From Streptomyces sp. NBC_00659 (GTDB taxonomy: Bacteria > Actinomycetota > Actinomycetes > Streptomycetales > Streptomycetaceae), in NCBI RefSeq assembly GCF_036226925.1, contig NZ_CP109031.1:7440001-7504000 (forward strand): DNA of 64,000 nucleotides, in the 5' to 3' direction. The notes under the pieces are model-generated. The model was not told where the DNA came from. It saw only the letters and a list, made by a program, of their open reading frames with translations, and did no database searches. The first letter of the stretch is position 1. Each line of letters opens with the position of its first letter. Position numbers and translations under genes: made by a program. Of this stretch, positions 51,020 to 60,605 are shown one piece after another.

Positions 51020-51597
51020 CCGCCTCGCTCCCTCGTCAGGCGACATCCCCGGACGAGCCCCGGCGGCCGCCCGAGGACCCGCGCCACAAGTTCCGCCGCC
51101 GCGCGCTGACCCTGCTGATCATCGTGCTGCTCATCGGCGTCCCGGCCGGCTACCTGGTGATCTCCGCCGACCAGAGCCGCAACAGCGGCAAGGACAAGGA
51201 GGAGAAGTACTCGGCGACCGGCCTCACCTCGGGCTGGCCCTCGCGCGTCCAGCGCCGTCTCTACCAGGTGCCCATCCCCGGCAAATCGACCGACGTCGCG
51301 TACTACGAGACGAACAACTGGAAGACCAGCCGGCTGTACGTCCAGTTCGGCACCACCCAGGCGGGTCTCGACGCCTTCCTCAAGGGCGTCGGCACGAGCC
51401 GTTCCGCCCTGAAGAAGGACCACATCACCATCAGCGACCGCAATCAGAAGGTCGTCGGGTGGGACTTCACGGGCCCCGGCCCCTGGTGGGGACTCGTGCA
51501 CAAGCAGAAGGACCCCGCACCCACCCAGGACATCGTCGTGAACGGTTCCCGGACGGACCATCCCATGGTGTACATCGTCTCGCGCACGATTCCGTAG
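51016..51597 (+). CDS. Membrane-anchored hypothetical protein
   Basis: 193 residues. A basic cytoplasmic tail (PPEDPRHKFRRRAL), one transmembrane segment (TLLIIVLLIGVPAGYLVIS, about 32-50) and an extracytoplasmic domain of about 140 residues (GLTSGWPSRVQRRLYQVPIPG, KVVGWDFTGPGPWWGLVH). The GTG overlaps the ROK stop (GTGA), so they are translated together. I do not recognise the family. Confidence 0.75.
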   Translation: MTASLPRQATSPDEPRRPPEDPRHKFRRRALTLLIIVLLIGVPAGYLVISADQSRNSGKDKEEKYSATGLTSGWPSRVQRRLYQVPIPGKSTDVAYYETNNWKTSRLYVQFGTTQAGLDAFLKGVGTSRSALKKDHITISDRNQKVVGWDFTGPGPWWGLVHKQKDPAPTQDIVVNGSRTDHPMVYIVSRTIP

Positions 51598-51703
51598 CCC
51601 GTCCCGCTCACGATCCCGTACTTCGGTTCTGGCGCGGCCCGGTCCGGCCTGCCCGGACGGGTCCGACGCCGCCCGCCGCGGTCGTGGGAGCCGGTTGTCA
51701 GAC

Positions 51704-51747
51704 CCCGCCCGTAGAGTCGAAGACAACTGATTCGACCGACGGGCGGG
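51704..51747. promoter_or_regulatory. Nested inverted repeats covering the SNF2 ribosome-binding site
   Basis: CCCGCCCGT (51704-51712) pairs with ACGGGCGGG (51739-51747), and GTCGAA (51716-51721) pairs with TTCGAC (51731-51736) inside. The outer right arm overlaps the GGGAGG before ATG 51762, so folding of the mRNA could hide it. Confidence 0.5.
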
Positions 51748-51761
51748 AGGTGACCGGGCGT

Positions 51762-54700
51762 ATGCGGGACAGGGCGGAAGTGGTGACCGCGCGGGTGCCT
51801 TCCGCGGGCGCGCCTTCGGCATGGGCATCCTCCGTGTCCACGGCGGATCCCGGGCCGCGGGACCTCACGCGGCCGCCCGCCGACCAGCCGCCCCCCGCGC
51901 GGCTCGCCGCCGTCTTCCTGCCCGCGCCGCTGCCCCGCGAAGGACGCGTCGCGTTCTGGGACCCGCGGGGCGAACCCCTGCCCGCCGAGGACGACGGGGA
52001 CGGCCCGCGGCCGGGGGAACACCCCGACGGAGCGACGTCGCCCGGCACGCGAACGTCCGCGCGCGAGCACACCGAACTGCGCGAGCACACCGAACTGACG
52101 GTCGTACGGCCGCACGGCACAGGCATCCGCAGGAGCACCGTCCCCGCCCTGATCCTCTCCCTCGGCGAAGCCCTGCCCGTGCTCGCGGGGGCGCGGCACG
52201 ACCCCGGAGCCCATCCCGCCACCGTGTGCTGGGGCGCCGCCGCGCTGCACGCGCTGCGCCTCGTCGCCCGCGGCCGCCTGCTGCCCGGGCTCACCCCCGA
52301 CGGCTTCGACGCCTGGCGCGCGGGTCCCCTGAACCCGGACGACATCGCCCACCTGCGGTCCGTCGCCGCGGCCCTCCCGTACGAGGGACACGCCGTCCCC
52401 CTGCCCGGCAGGGGACCGGTCCGGCTGCCCGAACCGGAAGCCCTGGTGCGGTCCTTCCTGGACGCGGTCGCCGACACCCTGCCCCGCACCCCCGCCGCGC
52501 CCTACACCTGCGGCAAACCCTTCGCGGCCCGCGAGCCGCAGCGGCTCACCGGCGCCCACGACTGGGCCGCCGAGGTCGCCGCCGGCATGGACGCGGGCGT
52601 ACGGATCTCGCTGCGCCTGGACCTCTCCGCCCACCAGCTCTTCGACGACGGCGAGGGAGCGCGGCGCGCGGGCGCCGCCGTCGTCCAGGTGCACAGCCTC
52701 GCCGACCCCACCCTCGTCGTCGACGCGGCCGCCCTGTGGGCCGGGGACGCGGACACGGTGTTCGGACCCCGCGCCCGCGTCGACGCCGCCCTCGCCGTCC
52801 GTCGCGCCGCCCGGGTCTGGCCACCCCTCGACCGACTGTCCGAACAGGACGTGCCCGATGTGCTCGCCCTCTCCGAGGACGAGCTGTCGGACCTGCTCGG
52901 GGTCGTGGCGACCCGGCTCGGCGCCGCCGGTGTCGCCGTGCACTGGCCCCGGGACCTGGCGTACGACCTGAGCGCCGCCGCGGTGGTGCGTCCCGCGCCC
53001 GGTTCGGCGACCGACGGGACCGGATTCTTCGAGAGCGAGGAACTCCTCGAGTTCCGCTGGCAGTTGGCCCTCGGCGGAGATCCGCTCAGCGAGGCGGAGA
53101 TGGACGCGCTGGCCGAGGCCCACCGGCCGGTCGTGCGACTGCGTGACCAGTGGGTCCTGGTCGACCCCGCCCTCGTCCGCAAGGCCCGCAAGCGTGAACT
53201 GGGCCTGCTCGACCCGGTGGACGCCCTGTCCGTCGCGCTCACCGGAACCGCGGAGGTCGACGGGGAGACCGTCGAGGCGGTCCCGGTCGGGGCCCTCGCC
53301 ACCCTGCGCGACCGCCTCACGGCGGGCGTGACCCCCGTCGAGCCCCCGCCCGGCCTGGACGCCCGCCTGCGGGACTACCAACTCCGCGGGCTCGCCTGGC
53401 TGGACCTCATGACCTCCCTCGGCCTCGGCGGCTGCCTCGCCGACGACATGGGCCTCGGCAAGACCGTCACACTTATCGCGCTCCACCTGAAGCGGGCCCG
53501 CAGCGAACCGACGCTGGTGGTCTGCCCCGCGTCGCTCCTCGGCAACTGGCAGCGGGAGATCACCCGTTTCGCGCCCGGCGTCCCCGTGCGCCGGTTCCAC
53601 GGCCCCGACCGCACCCTCGACGGTCTCGACGGCGGCTTCGTCCTCACCACGTACGGCACGATGCGTTCGGCCGCCACCCACCTCGCCGAACAGCGCTGGG
53701 GCATGGTCGTCGCGGACGAGGCGCAGCACGTCAAGAACCCGTACTCGGCGACGGCGAAGGCCCTGCGCACGATCCCGTCCCCCGCGCGCGTCGCGCTCAC
53801 CGGCACACCCGTGGAGAACAACCTCTCCGAACTGTGGGCTCTGCTGGACTGGACGACCCCGGGTCTGCTCGGCCCCCTCAAGTCCTTCCGCGCCCGGCAC
53901 GCGCGCGCCGTGGAGAACGGCGAGGACGAGGAGGCCGTGGCCCGGCTCGCCCGGCTGATCCGCCCGTTCCTGCTCCGCCGCAAGAAGTCCGACCCCGGCA
54001 TCGTCCCCGAACTCCCGCCGAAGACGGAGACGGACCACCCCGTCCCGCTCACCCGCGAACAGGCCTCCCTGTACGAGGCGGTGGTCCGCGAGTCCCTGCT
54101 GGCGATCGAGACCACCGACGGCATCGCCCGCCGGGGACTGGTCCTCAAGCTGCTGACCTCCCTCAAACAGATCTGCGACCACCCGGCCCTGTTCCTGAAG
54201 GAGGACGCGCGGGCGGCCGCACAGGGGACCCCCTCCCGTTCGGGCAAACTGGCCCTGCTCGACGAGCTGTTGGACACCCTGCTCGCCGAGGACGGCTCGG
54301 CGATCGTCTTCACCCAGTACGTCGGCATGGCCCGCCTCATCACGGCCCATCTGACCGCCCGCGCCGTCCCGGTCGAACTCCTGCACGGCGGTACGCCGGT
54401 CGCCGACCGCGAACACATGGTGGACCGCTTCCAGAGCGGGGAGACCCCCGTCCTGGTGCTGTCGCTCAAGGCCGCCGGCACCGGTCTGAACCTCACCCGC
54501 GCCGGTCATGTCGTCCACTTCGACCGCTGGTGGAACCCCGCCGTCGAGGAGCAGGCCACCGACCGCGCCTACCGCATCGGCCAGACCCAGCCCGTCCAGG
54601 TGCACCGGCTCATCACCGAGGGCACGGTCGAGGACCGGATCGCCGAGATGCTCGAAGCGAAGCGGGCCCTCGCCGAAGCGATCCTCGGCTCCGGCGAGGC

Positions 54701-54764
54701 GTCCCTGACGGAGCTCACCGACCGCGAACTGTCGGACCTCGTCTCGCTCCGGAGGCCGTCATGA
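51762..54764 (+). CDS. SNF2/RapA-type helicase
   Basis: 1000 residues. The N-terminal 540 or so residues include the bacterial SNF2-associated region. The ATPase has LADDMGLGKTVTLIALHL (motif I), VVADEAQHVKN (DEAQ box), ALTGTPVENNLSELWALLDW (motif III), VLVLSLKAAGTGLNLT and HFDRWWNPAVEEQATDRAYRIGQ (motif VI). Such enzymes remodel protein-DNA or polymerase-DNA complexes. Start at ATG 51762 with GGGAGG 11 bp upstream. It overlaps the SWIM gene by 4 bp, a partnership conserved in actinobacteria. Confidence 0.93.
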   Translation: MRDRAEVVTARVPSAGAPSAWASSVSTADPGPRDLTRPPADQPPPARLAAVFLPAPLPREGRVAFWDPRGEPLPAEDDGDGPRPGEHPDGATSPGTRTSAREHTELREHTELTVVRPHGTGIRRSTVPALILSLGEALPVLAGARHDPGAHPATVCWGAAALHALRLVARGRLLPGLTPDGFDAWRAGPLNPDDIAHLRSVAAALPYEGHAVPLPGRGPVRLPEPEALVRSFLDAVADTLPRTPAAPYTCGKPFAAREPQRLTGAHDWAAEVAAGMDAGVRISLRLDLSAHQLFDDGEGARRAGAAVVQVHSLADPTLVVDAAALWAGDADTVFGPRARVDAALAVRRAARVWPPLDRLSEQDVPDVLALSEDELSDLLGVVATRLGAAGVAVHWPRDLAYDLSAAAVVRPAPGSATDGTGFFESEELLEFRWQLALGGDPLSEAEMDALAEAHRPVVRLRDQWVLVDPALVRKARKRELGLLDPVDALSVALTGTAEVDGETVEAVPVGALATLRDRLTAGVTPVEPPPGLDARLRDYQLRGLAWLDLMTSLGLGGCLADDMGLGKTVTLIALHLKRARSEPTLVVCPASLLGNWQREITRFAPGVPVRRFHGPDRTLDGLDGGFVLTTYGTMRSAATHLAEQRWGMVVADEAQHVKNPYSATAKALRTIPSPARVALTGTPVENNLSELWALLDWTTPGLLGPLKSFRARHARAVENGEDEEAVARLARLIRPFLLRRKKSDPGIVPELPPKTETDHPVPLTREQASLYEAVVRESLLAIETTDGIARRGLVLKLLTSLKQICDHPALFLKEDARAAAQGTPSRSGKLALLDELLDTLLAEDGSAIVFTQYVGMARLITAHLTARAVPVELLHGGTPVADREHMVDRFQSGETPVLVLSLKAAGTGLNLTRAGHVVHFDRWWNPAVEEQATDRAYRIGQTQPVQVHRLITEGTVEDRIAEMLEAKRALAEAILGSGEASLTELTDRELSDLVSLRRPS

Positions 54765-57277
54765 GCGGGACCGAGGCGGAGGAGCCCGGCGTGCCCGGGA
54801 CCGAGGCCGGCGAACAGGCCGAGGGCGCCGGACCGGGACTGCCCCGTCCCGTCACCGGAGACCGCCCCGCCGACGAGGCCCGTCGGGCATTGCGCGCCGC
54901 ACGGCTGGCCGCGGCGGCCGACGATCATGCGGGTGCGGGTGCGGGTGCGGGTGCGGGTGCGGGTGCGGGTGCGGGTGCGGGTGCGGGTGCGGGCCTGGGC
55001 ACGGGTGCTGGTGCCGGTGCCGGTGCCGGTGTTGATCGTGAGGCAGCGGCTGGCACGGGGTCCGTGTCGTCCACGCCCTCCGATCTGCCGATGCCGTCTG
55101 CGCCATCTGTGCCGTCTGGGCCACCCGTGACGTCCACGGTGGTCCCTGCGGCCCAGGCGTCCGGGGTGCTCCCGAGGGCGTCCGCTCCGGGGGCGAGGCC
55201 GGGCGACGTGGCGCGCGAGGCTCTGCGAAGGGCGGCGGCCAACGACGCGGCGCTTCCGGCGTACGAGGATGCCGCCGAGGCCGGCCCGGGGAAGAGCTCC
55301 GACGGGACGCCGACAGGGCATCCGGCGTCCGGGGAGCCCGCCACGACCGGTCGTTCCGGTGCGCGGCCCCAGGGAGGCGCCCGCCCCGGCGACATCGCGC
55401 GTGAGGCGCTGCGTGCCGCACGGGACGAGGCGAGGCGGCTTCGGTCCGAGGGGACGGACGGCAGCGGGGAGGGAACCACCGACGGCAAGGGAGCCGGCCC
55501 GAGGCGTCGGCCGGACAGGACATCCGGCGCCGGTGCACGGGGGCGACACGATCCCGTGCGCTCCGTCTCCAGGGAACGGGCGTCCCAGGAGCGTGACCTT
55601 CGCGATCTGCTCGCGAACGCCTTCCGGCTGCCCCCGGACGTCACCGCCGACACCGGCGAGCAGCCGTCGGACCCCGCCCGGCCCGGACAGCCGTCCCACC
55701 CCGCCGACGGCACCGGCGAGGCGACGCGCGACCGGAACCCCGGCCGGTTCGCGCACCCCGTACACCCGGGCGACGCCGTGCGTCCCGAGCACCTCGCGGA
55801 CGCCGTGCACGCCGCGAACCCCGCGCCCGAGAACGAGGCGCGGGCGGCCACCGAGCCCGTCACCGCAGGGTCTCCCGGCCGTGAGCCCTTCACCTCCGAG
55901 GTCCCCACCCCCGAGCTCTTCCCCGAGTCCTTCACCGAGCCCTTCGCGTCGTCGAACACCGGGGCGCGAGACCCGGAGCCGGCCGTCCCCGCCGAGCGGC
56001 GTCCTCGTTCCATGGCATCCCCGGGCCGTGACGGTGACATGCGCCGGACCTTCCCCGCCTTCGCCGCGCGGGCCCGGGAGGAGGGCGGCCGGTTCGCGGA
56101 GACATGGTGGGGCAACGAGTGGGTCACGGCGTTGGAGGAAGGGGCGCTCGACGCGGCACGGCTGGCGCGCGGGCGGACGTACGCCGGGCACGGCCACGTC
56201 GACGCCGTCACCGTCACACCGGGTCTGGTGCTCGCCTATGTGCACGGGAGCCGGCCGCGGCCGTACCGCGTCCAGGTCAGGGTGCGGACACTGACCGACG
56301 GCGACTGGGACCGTTTCCTCGACGCCGCCGCCGAGAGGCCCGGACACATCGCGGCGCTGCTCGACAAGGAGATGCCCAAGTCGCTCGCGGACTGCGGTGT
56401 CGAACTGCTTCCCGGCCCCGGCGAGCTCGAACCGCACTGCAGCTGCCCGGACTTCGGCCACCCCTGCAAGCACGCGGCCGCACTCTGCTACCAGACGGCG
56501 CGGCTGCTGGACCAGGACCCGTTCGTCCTGTTCCTGTTGCGCGGCCGCGGCGAGCGCGAGCTGCTCGACGCGCTGTCCCGGCGCAACGCCACCCGTGCGG
56601 CCCGCGCGGCCCAGGACCGGGAACCGGCACAGCCGGCCGGCGTACGCGCCCGTGACGCCCTCGCACGACGCGTGCTGCCGCCCCTGCCCGCTCCGCTGCC
56701 GCCGCCCGCGCATCCCGAGCAGCCGCCGGCCTACCCGGGCGTGCCGGGCGGCCCGGACGCCTTCGCGCTGGACCAGTTGGCCACGGACGCCGCCGCTCGC
56801 GCGTACGCGCTGCTGACCTCGGGCCGCGATCCGGTCGCGGAACTGACGCTCTGGCAGGACGCGGTGCGCATCGCGGCGGCCCGCCCCGGCTCGGGGCTCA
56901 CGGCCGCCACCCGCGCCCTCTACTCATCACTAGCCTCCGCGACCGGCCGTACTTCGGTCGATCTGGCACGGGCGGTCGCCGCCTGGCGCCAGGGCGGATT
57001 CGAGGCGCTCGCCGTGCTCGAGGACCCCTGGGACCCCCCGGCGGGCCGGTTCGACCGGGCCCGGCCGCTGCTGATGGCCGCCGACTTCCCGGCCTTCCGC
57101 CCCTGGCGCAACCACCTCACCCACCCGCGCGGCCACGCCCAGCTCCGCCTCGGCCGCAACGGGCTGTGGTACGCCTACGAGTCCGAGCCGGGCCATGACG
57201 ACTGGTGGCCCCGCGGCACCCCGGACCTCGACCCGGTCGGCGCCCTGACGGGCCTCGGCGCACCGGACGAGCTCTGA
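54761..57277 (+). CDS. SWIM zinc-finger protein with long low-complexity N-terminus
   Basis: 838 residues. The N-terminal 430 residues are low complexity, including an Ala-Gly stretch (about 57-82) coded by a hexamer microsatellite and two similar blocks (PGDVAREALRRAA and PGDIAREALRAARDEARR). The conserved half begins near 425 (MRRTFPAFAARAREEGGRFAE, TWWGNEWVTALEEGALD) and has the SWIM motif CSCPDFGHPCKHAAALCY. SWIM domains bind DNA or proteins. It is coupled to the SNF2 helicase and probably works in the same complex. Confidence 0.9.
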   Translation: MSGTEAEEPGVPGTEAGEQAEGAGPGLPRPVTGDRPADEARRALRAARLAAAADDHAGAGAGAGAGAGAGAGAGAGAGLGTGAGAGAGAGVDREAAAGTGSVSSTPSDLPMPSAPSVPSGPPVTSTVVPAAQASGVLPRASAPGARPGDVAREALRRAAANDAALPAYEDAAEAGPGKSSDGTPTGHPASGEPATTGRSGARPQGGARPGDIAREALRAARDEARRLRSEGTDGSGEGTTDGKGAGPRRRPDRTSGAGARGRHDPVRSVSRERASQERDLRDLLANAFRLPPDVTADTGEQPSDPARPGQPSHPADGTGEATRDRNPGRFAHPVHPGDAVRPEHLADAVHAANPAPENEARAATEPVTAGSPGREPFTSEVPTPELFPESFTEPFASSNTGARDPEPAVPAERRPRSMASPGRDGDMRRTFPAFAARAREEGGRFAETWWGNEWVTALEEGALDAARLARGRTYAGHGHVDAVTVTPGLVLAYVHGSRPRPYRVQVRVRTLTDGDWDRFLDAAAERPGHIAALLDKEMPKSLADCGVELLPGPGELEPHCSCPDFGHPCKHAAALCYQTARLLDQDPFVLFLLRGRGERELLDALSRRNATRAARAAQDREPAQPAGVRARDALARRVLPPLPAPLPPPAHPEQPPAYPGVPGGPDAFALDQLATDAAARAYALLTSGRDPVAELTLWQDAVRIAAARPGSGLTAATRALYSSLASATGRTSVDLARAVAAWRQGGFEALAVLEDPWDPPAGRFDRARPLLMAADFPAFRPWRNHLTHPRGHAQLRLGRNGLWYAYESEPGHDDWWPRGTPDLDPVGALTGLGAPDEL
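54931..54990 (+). repeat. (GGGTGC)10 microsatellite in the SWIM gene
   Basis: Ten perfect hexamer units encode an alternating Ala-Gly run. Related GGTGCC units continue to about 55028. Changes in copy number would stay in frame. Confidence 0.95.
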
Positions 57278-57703
57278 CCCACACGAGACACCCCGGACCG
57301 GCGCGTCGGCCCCGACACCGGCCCGCACCGGCACTGGCATGGCCACCGGTCCCGGCACGACCACCGGACACCGGCCCCGGACACCGGCACCGGTCCCGTC
57401 CACCTGGACGGGCACCGGCCGCTCCGAGTCGTTCCTGTGCGTGCCGAGCGGTTTCTGGACGGTCCGTTCCCAGTCGTTGTCAGCCGTTTGCCAGCAGTCC
57501 CTGGCTGTTCCTTTCCGAAGTCGATTCGTTCATTCATGATCCGGTTCGGTCGGGTCCAGCCCCTTTCCGGCTTCTTTCCGGTCCAGTGGGCCCATCGACG
57601 GAGGTCCTGCCATGGTGTGTACACATGTGGCGGCCTGGTGGGGGCACCGTGGACGAACGGCCCCCATTTCCGTCCGAACGGGCCCGGAAGCTAGCGTGGG
57701 GCG
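57278..57703. other. Intergenic region upstream of pcaL
   Basis: 426 bp, no gene seen. The first half is a degenerate ACCGG/CACCGG repeat. The second half is lower in GC and holds TAGCGT (57692-57697), 6 bp before the pcaL GTG, suggesting a leaderless promoter. Confidence 0.45.
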
Positions 57704-58999
57704 GTGAGTGAGACGAAGACCCCTGCCCTCCAGTACCGCCTCGACGGCCCGGAAGATGCTCCGGTCCTCATACTCGGACCCTCGCTCGGCACCACCTGGC
57801 ACATGTGGGACAGGCAGGTCCCGGAGCTCGCGAAGAGTTGGCGGATCTTCCGGTTCGATCTGCCGGGACACGGCGGAGCGCCCGCGTATCCGGCCGGATC
57901 GGTGGCCGAGCTCGCCGGGCGGCTGCTGGCCACCCTCGACCGGCTCGGCATCCAGCATTTCGGGTACGCGGGCTGCGCGTTCGGCGGGGCCATCGGGCTC
58001 GAACTGGCGCTGCGCCGCCCCGAGCGCGTGGCCTCCCTCGCGCTGATCGCGGCCTCGCCCCGTTTCGGTACGGCCGACGAGTTCCGTCAGCGTGGGGTGG
58101 TCGTGAGGTCGAACGGCCTGGACCCGATCGCCCGCACCGCGCCCGAACGCTGGTTCACGAGCGGTTTCGCGGCGGCCCAGCCCGCGATCACCGAGTGGGC
58201 CGTGCAGATGGTGCGCACCACCGACCCCGGCTGCTACATCGCGGCCTGTGAGGCGCTCGCCGCCTTCGACGTGCGGGGCGAACTGGGCATGGTGGGTGTT
58301 CCCACCCTCGTCCTGGCCGGCTCCGACGACCAGGTCACCGGGCCGGCGGAGGCGCGCACGCTGGTCGCCGGAATACCGGATGCCCGCCTCGCGGTCGTCC
58401 CCGGTGCCTCGCACCTGGTTCCCGTGGAGCAGCCCGCCGCCGTCACGGATCTGCTCGTACGGCACTTCTCCAGCGCCTGGCTGCCCGCCTTCGACTCGTC
58501 CACCGGACAGATGGCGGTCCCGGCCGCGCCGGCATACCCCGTGCAGGCGGCCCCGCCACCCGTCGGGCCCTTCGCCGAGATCGCCCCGGCCCCCGTCGAG
58601 CCCGAGCCCATGGGGTGGCAGGATCCCTACGACGTCGGGATCAAGGTGCGCCGCGAGGTGCTGGGGGACGCGCACGTGGACGGGGCGCTGGCCTCGGCGG
58701 ACGAGTTCTCCGGGGACTTCCAGGAGTTCGTCACCCGGTACGCGTGGGGCGAGATCTGGGACCGGCCCGGACTCGACCGGCGTTCGCGCAGCTGTGTGAC
58801 GCTGACCGCCCTGGTCGCGGGCGGCCATCTCGACGAGCTGGCCGTCCATACCCGCGCCGCCCTGCGCAACGGTCTCACCCCGGTGGAGATCAAGGAGGTG
58901 CTGCTCCAGACGGCTGTCTACTGCGGTGTGCCGGCGGCGAACAGCGCCTTCAAGGTGGCGCAGCAGGTCATCCGGGAGGAGACCACACCTCAGGAGTGA
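57704..58999 (+). CDS. pcaL: PcaL: 3-oxoadipate enol-lactonase / 4-carboxymuconolactone decarboxylase fusion
   Basis: 431 residues. The N-terminal alpha/beta hydrolase (1-260: GPSLGTTWHMWDRQVP, FDLPGHGGAPAYP, His in PGASHLVPVEQP) is joined by a Pro/Ala linker to a carboxymuconolactone decarboxylase domain (about 310-431: DPYDVGIKVRREVLG, HLDELAVHTRAALRNGLTP, VLLQTAVYCGVPAANSAF). This is the fused PcaL known from Streptomyces and Rhodococcus beta-ketoadipate pathways. The nucleophile elbow reads GYAGCAFGGAIG with Cys91 where Ser is usual. It is not beside other pca genes here. Confidence 0.88.
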   Translation: MSETKTPALQYRLDGPEDAPVLILGPSLGTTWHMWDRQVPELAKSWRIFRFDLPGHGGAPAYPAGSVAELAGRLLATLDRLGIQHFGYAGCAFGGAIGLELALRRPERVASLALIAASPRFGTADEFRQRGVVVRSNGLDPIARTAPERWFTSGFAAAQPAITEWAVQMVRTTDPGCYIAACEALAAFDVRGELGMVGVPTLVLAGSDDQVTGPAEARTLVAGIPDARLAVVPGASHLVPVEQPAAVTDLLVRHFSSAWLPAFDSSTGQMAVPAAPAYPVQAAPPPVGPFAEIAPAPVEPEPMGWQDPYDVGIKVRREVLGDAHVDGALASADEFSGDFQEFVTRYAWGEIWDRPGLDRRSRSCVTLTALVAGGHLDELAVHTRAALRNGLTPVEIKEVLLQTAVYCGVPAANSAFKVAQQVIREETTPQE

Positions 59000-59070
59000 T
59001 CTTGAGCCTGGTAGTGGGAGCACCCTTCTCGGCAGCCCTCCCCGGTGCCGAGAAGGGGGAGGATGGACCC

Positions 59071-59706
59071 ATGAAGCTCACGAAGAAGTCGCATGCCTGC
59101 ATTCGACTCGAGAAGGACGGGCGTGTGCTCGTCATCGACCCGGGGACCTTCACGGAGGAGGACGCGGCCGTCGGAGCGGACGCGATCCTGGTCACGCACG
59201 AGCACCTCGACCACTTCAACGAGGACCGCCTCCGGGCCGGCATGGAGGCCAACCCGGCGGCGGAGATCTGGACGCTCCGGTCGGTGGCGGAGCAGGTCTC
59301 CGCCGCCTTCCCCGGCCGGGTGCACACCGTCGGCCACGGCGACACGTTCACCGCCGCCGGGTTCGACGTCCAGGTGCACGGCGAACTGCACGCCGTGATC
59401 CACCCGGACATCCCGCGCATCACCAACGTCGGCTATCTCGTCGACGGCGGCCGCGTCTTCCACCCCGGGGACGCCCTGACCGTCCCCGACCAGCCGGTCG
59501 AGACGCTGATGCTCCCCGTGATGGCTCCATGGAACAAGATCTCCGAGGTCATCGAGTACGTCCGCGAGGTCAAGCCGCAACGCGCGTACGACATCCACGA
59601 CGCCCTGCTCACGGACCTCGCCCGGCCGATCTACGACCACCAGATCGGCGCTCTCGGCGGCTCCGAGCATCTGCGGCTCACGCCGGGAGCGTCGGCGGAG
59701 ATCTGA
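59071..59706 (+). CDS. MBL-fold metallo-hydrolase
   Basis: 211 residues. THEHLDHFNEDRL is the metal-binding HxHxDH motif (second His present); further ligands are in HGELHAVIHPD, FHPGDAL and YDIHDALL. This short UlaG/RomA-like group hydrolyses phosphoester or lactone substrates. GGGGAGGA lies 8 bp before the ATG. Same strand, 71 bp after pcaL; a pathway link is not established. Confidence 0.87.
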   Translation: MKLTKKSHACIRLEKDGRVLVIDPGTFTEEDAAVGADAILVTHEHLDHFNEDRLRAGMEANPAAEIWTLRSVAEQVSAAFPGRVHTVGHGDTFTAAGFDVQVHGELHAVIHPDIPRITNVGYLVDGGRVFHPGDALTVPDQPVETLMLPVMAPWNKISEVIEYVREVKPQRAYDIHDALLTDLARPIYDHQIGALGGSEHLRLTPGASAEI

Positions 59707-59825
59707 GCCGGCCGTGCGTGAACCCGTGCTGCTCCCGCCCCGCCCCGGCTGCGAAGGGGCGGGCGGAGTGTCGCGGAGTGTCTTCGGCGGACCCGTTGTC
59801 GTACCCGCCCGGTAGGTTGTGAGGC

Positions 59826-60605
59826 ATGCGCATCGCCACCTGGAACGTGAACTCGATCACCGCCCGTCTCCCGAGGCTGCTGGCCTGGCTGGAGAGCAGC
59901 GGCACGGACGTGCTGTGCCTCCAGGAGGCCAAGGTCGCCGCCGAGCAGTTCCCGGTCGAACAACTGCGTGAGCTGGGATACGAGGCGGCCGTGCACGCCA
60001 CGGGACGGTGGAACGGCGTGGCGGTGATCTCCCGAGTCGGCCTGGAGGACGTGGTCAGGGGCCTGCCCGGCGGTCCCGTGTACGAGGGCGTGGAGGAACC
60101 CCGGGCCGTCTCCGCGACCTGCGGCCCGGTCCGCGTCTGGTCGGTGTACGTGCCGAACGGCCGCGAGGTGGACCACGCTCACTACGCGTACAAACTCCAG
60201 TGGTTCGAGGCCCTGGGAGCGGCGGTGGCGGGCGACGCGGCGGGCGGCCGCCCCTTCGCGGTGCTGGGCGACTACAACGTGGCGCCCACGGACGACGACG
60301 TCTACGACGTGGCCGCGTTCGAGGGCCTGACCCATGTCACCCCGGCCGAGCGTGCCGCACTGGCCGCCCTGCGCGAGGAGGGCCTGACGGACGTGGTCCC
60401 GCGCCCGCTCAAGTACGAGCACCCGTACACGTACTGGGACTACCGCCAGCTCTGCTTCCCGAAGAACCGCGGCATGCGCATCGACCTCGTCTACGGCAAC
60501 GAGGCGTTCTCGACGGCGGTCAAGGACGCCTACGTCGACCGCGAGGAGCGCAAGGGCAAGGGCGCCTCGGACCACGCGCCGGTCGTGGTGGACCTGGACG
60601 TCTAG
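59826..60605 (+). CDS. xthA: Exodeoxyribonuclease III
   Basis: 259 residues, EEP family. MRIATWNVNSITARLPRLLAWL (1-22), LCLQEAKVAAEQFP with catalytic Glu, SVYVPNGREVDHAHY, VLGDYNVAPTDDDVYD and KGASDHAPVVVDLDV are the conserved set. It removes abasic and blocked 3' ends in base-excision repair. Its TAG stop coincides with the TA at the left end of a MITE. Confidence 0.92.
   Translation: MRIATWNVNSITARLPRLLAWLESSGTDVLCLQEAKVAAEQFPVEQLRELGYEAAVHATGRWNGVAVISRVGLEDVVRGLPGGPVYEGVEEPRAVSATCGPVRVWSVYVPNGREVDHAHYAYKLQWFEALGAAVAGDAAGGRPFAVLGDYNVAPTDDDVYDVAAFEGLTHVTPAERAALAALREEGLTDVVPRPLKYEHPYTYWDYRQLCFPKNRGMRIDLVYGNEAFSTAVKDAYVDREERKGKGASDHAPVVVDLDV

Noticed and set aside
51444..54605. 1053-codon open frame antisense to the SNF2 gene
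   Set aside because: High-GC DNA leaves long open antisense frames. The plus strand has complete helicase motifs and this frame has none.
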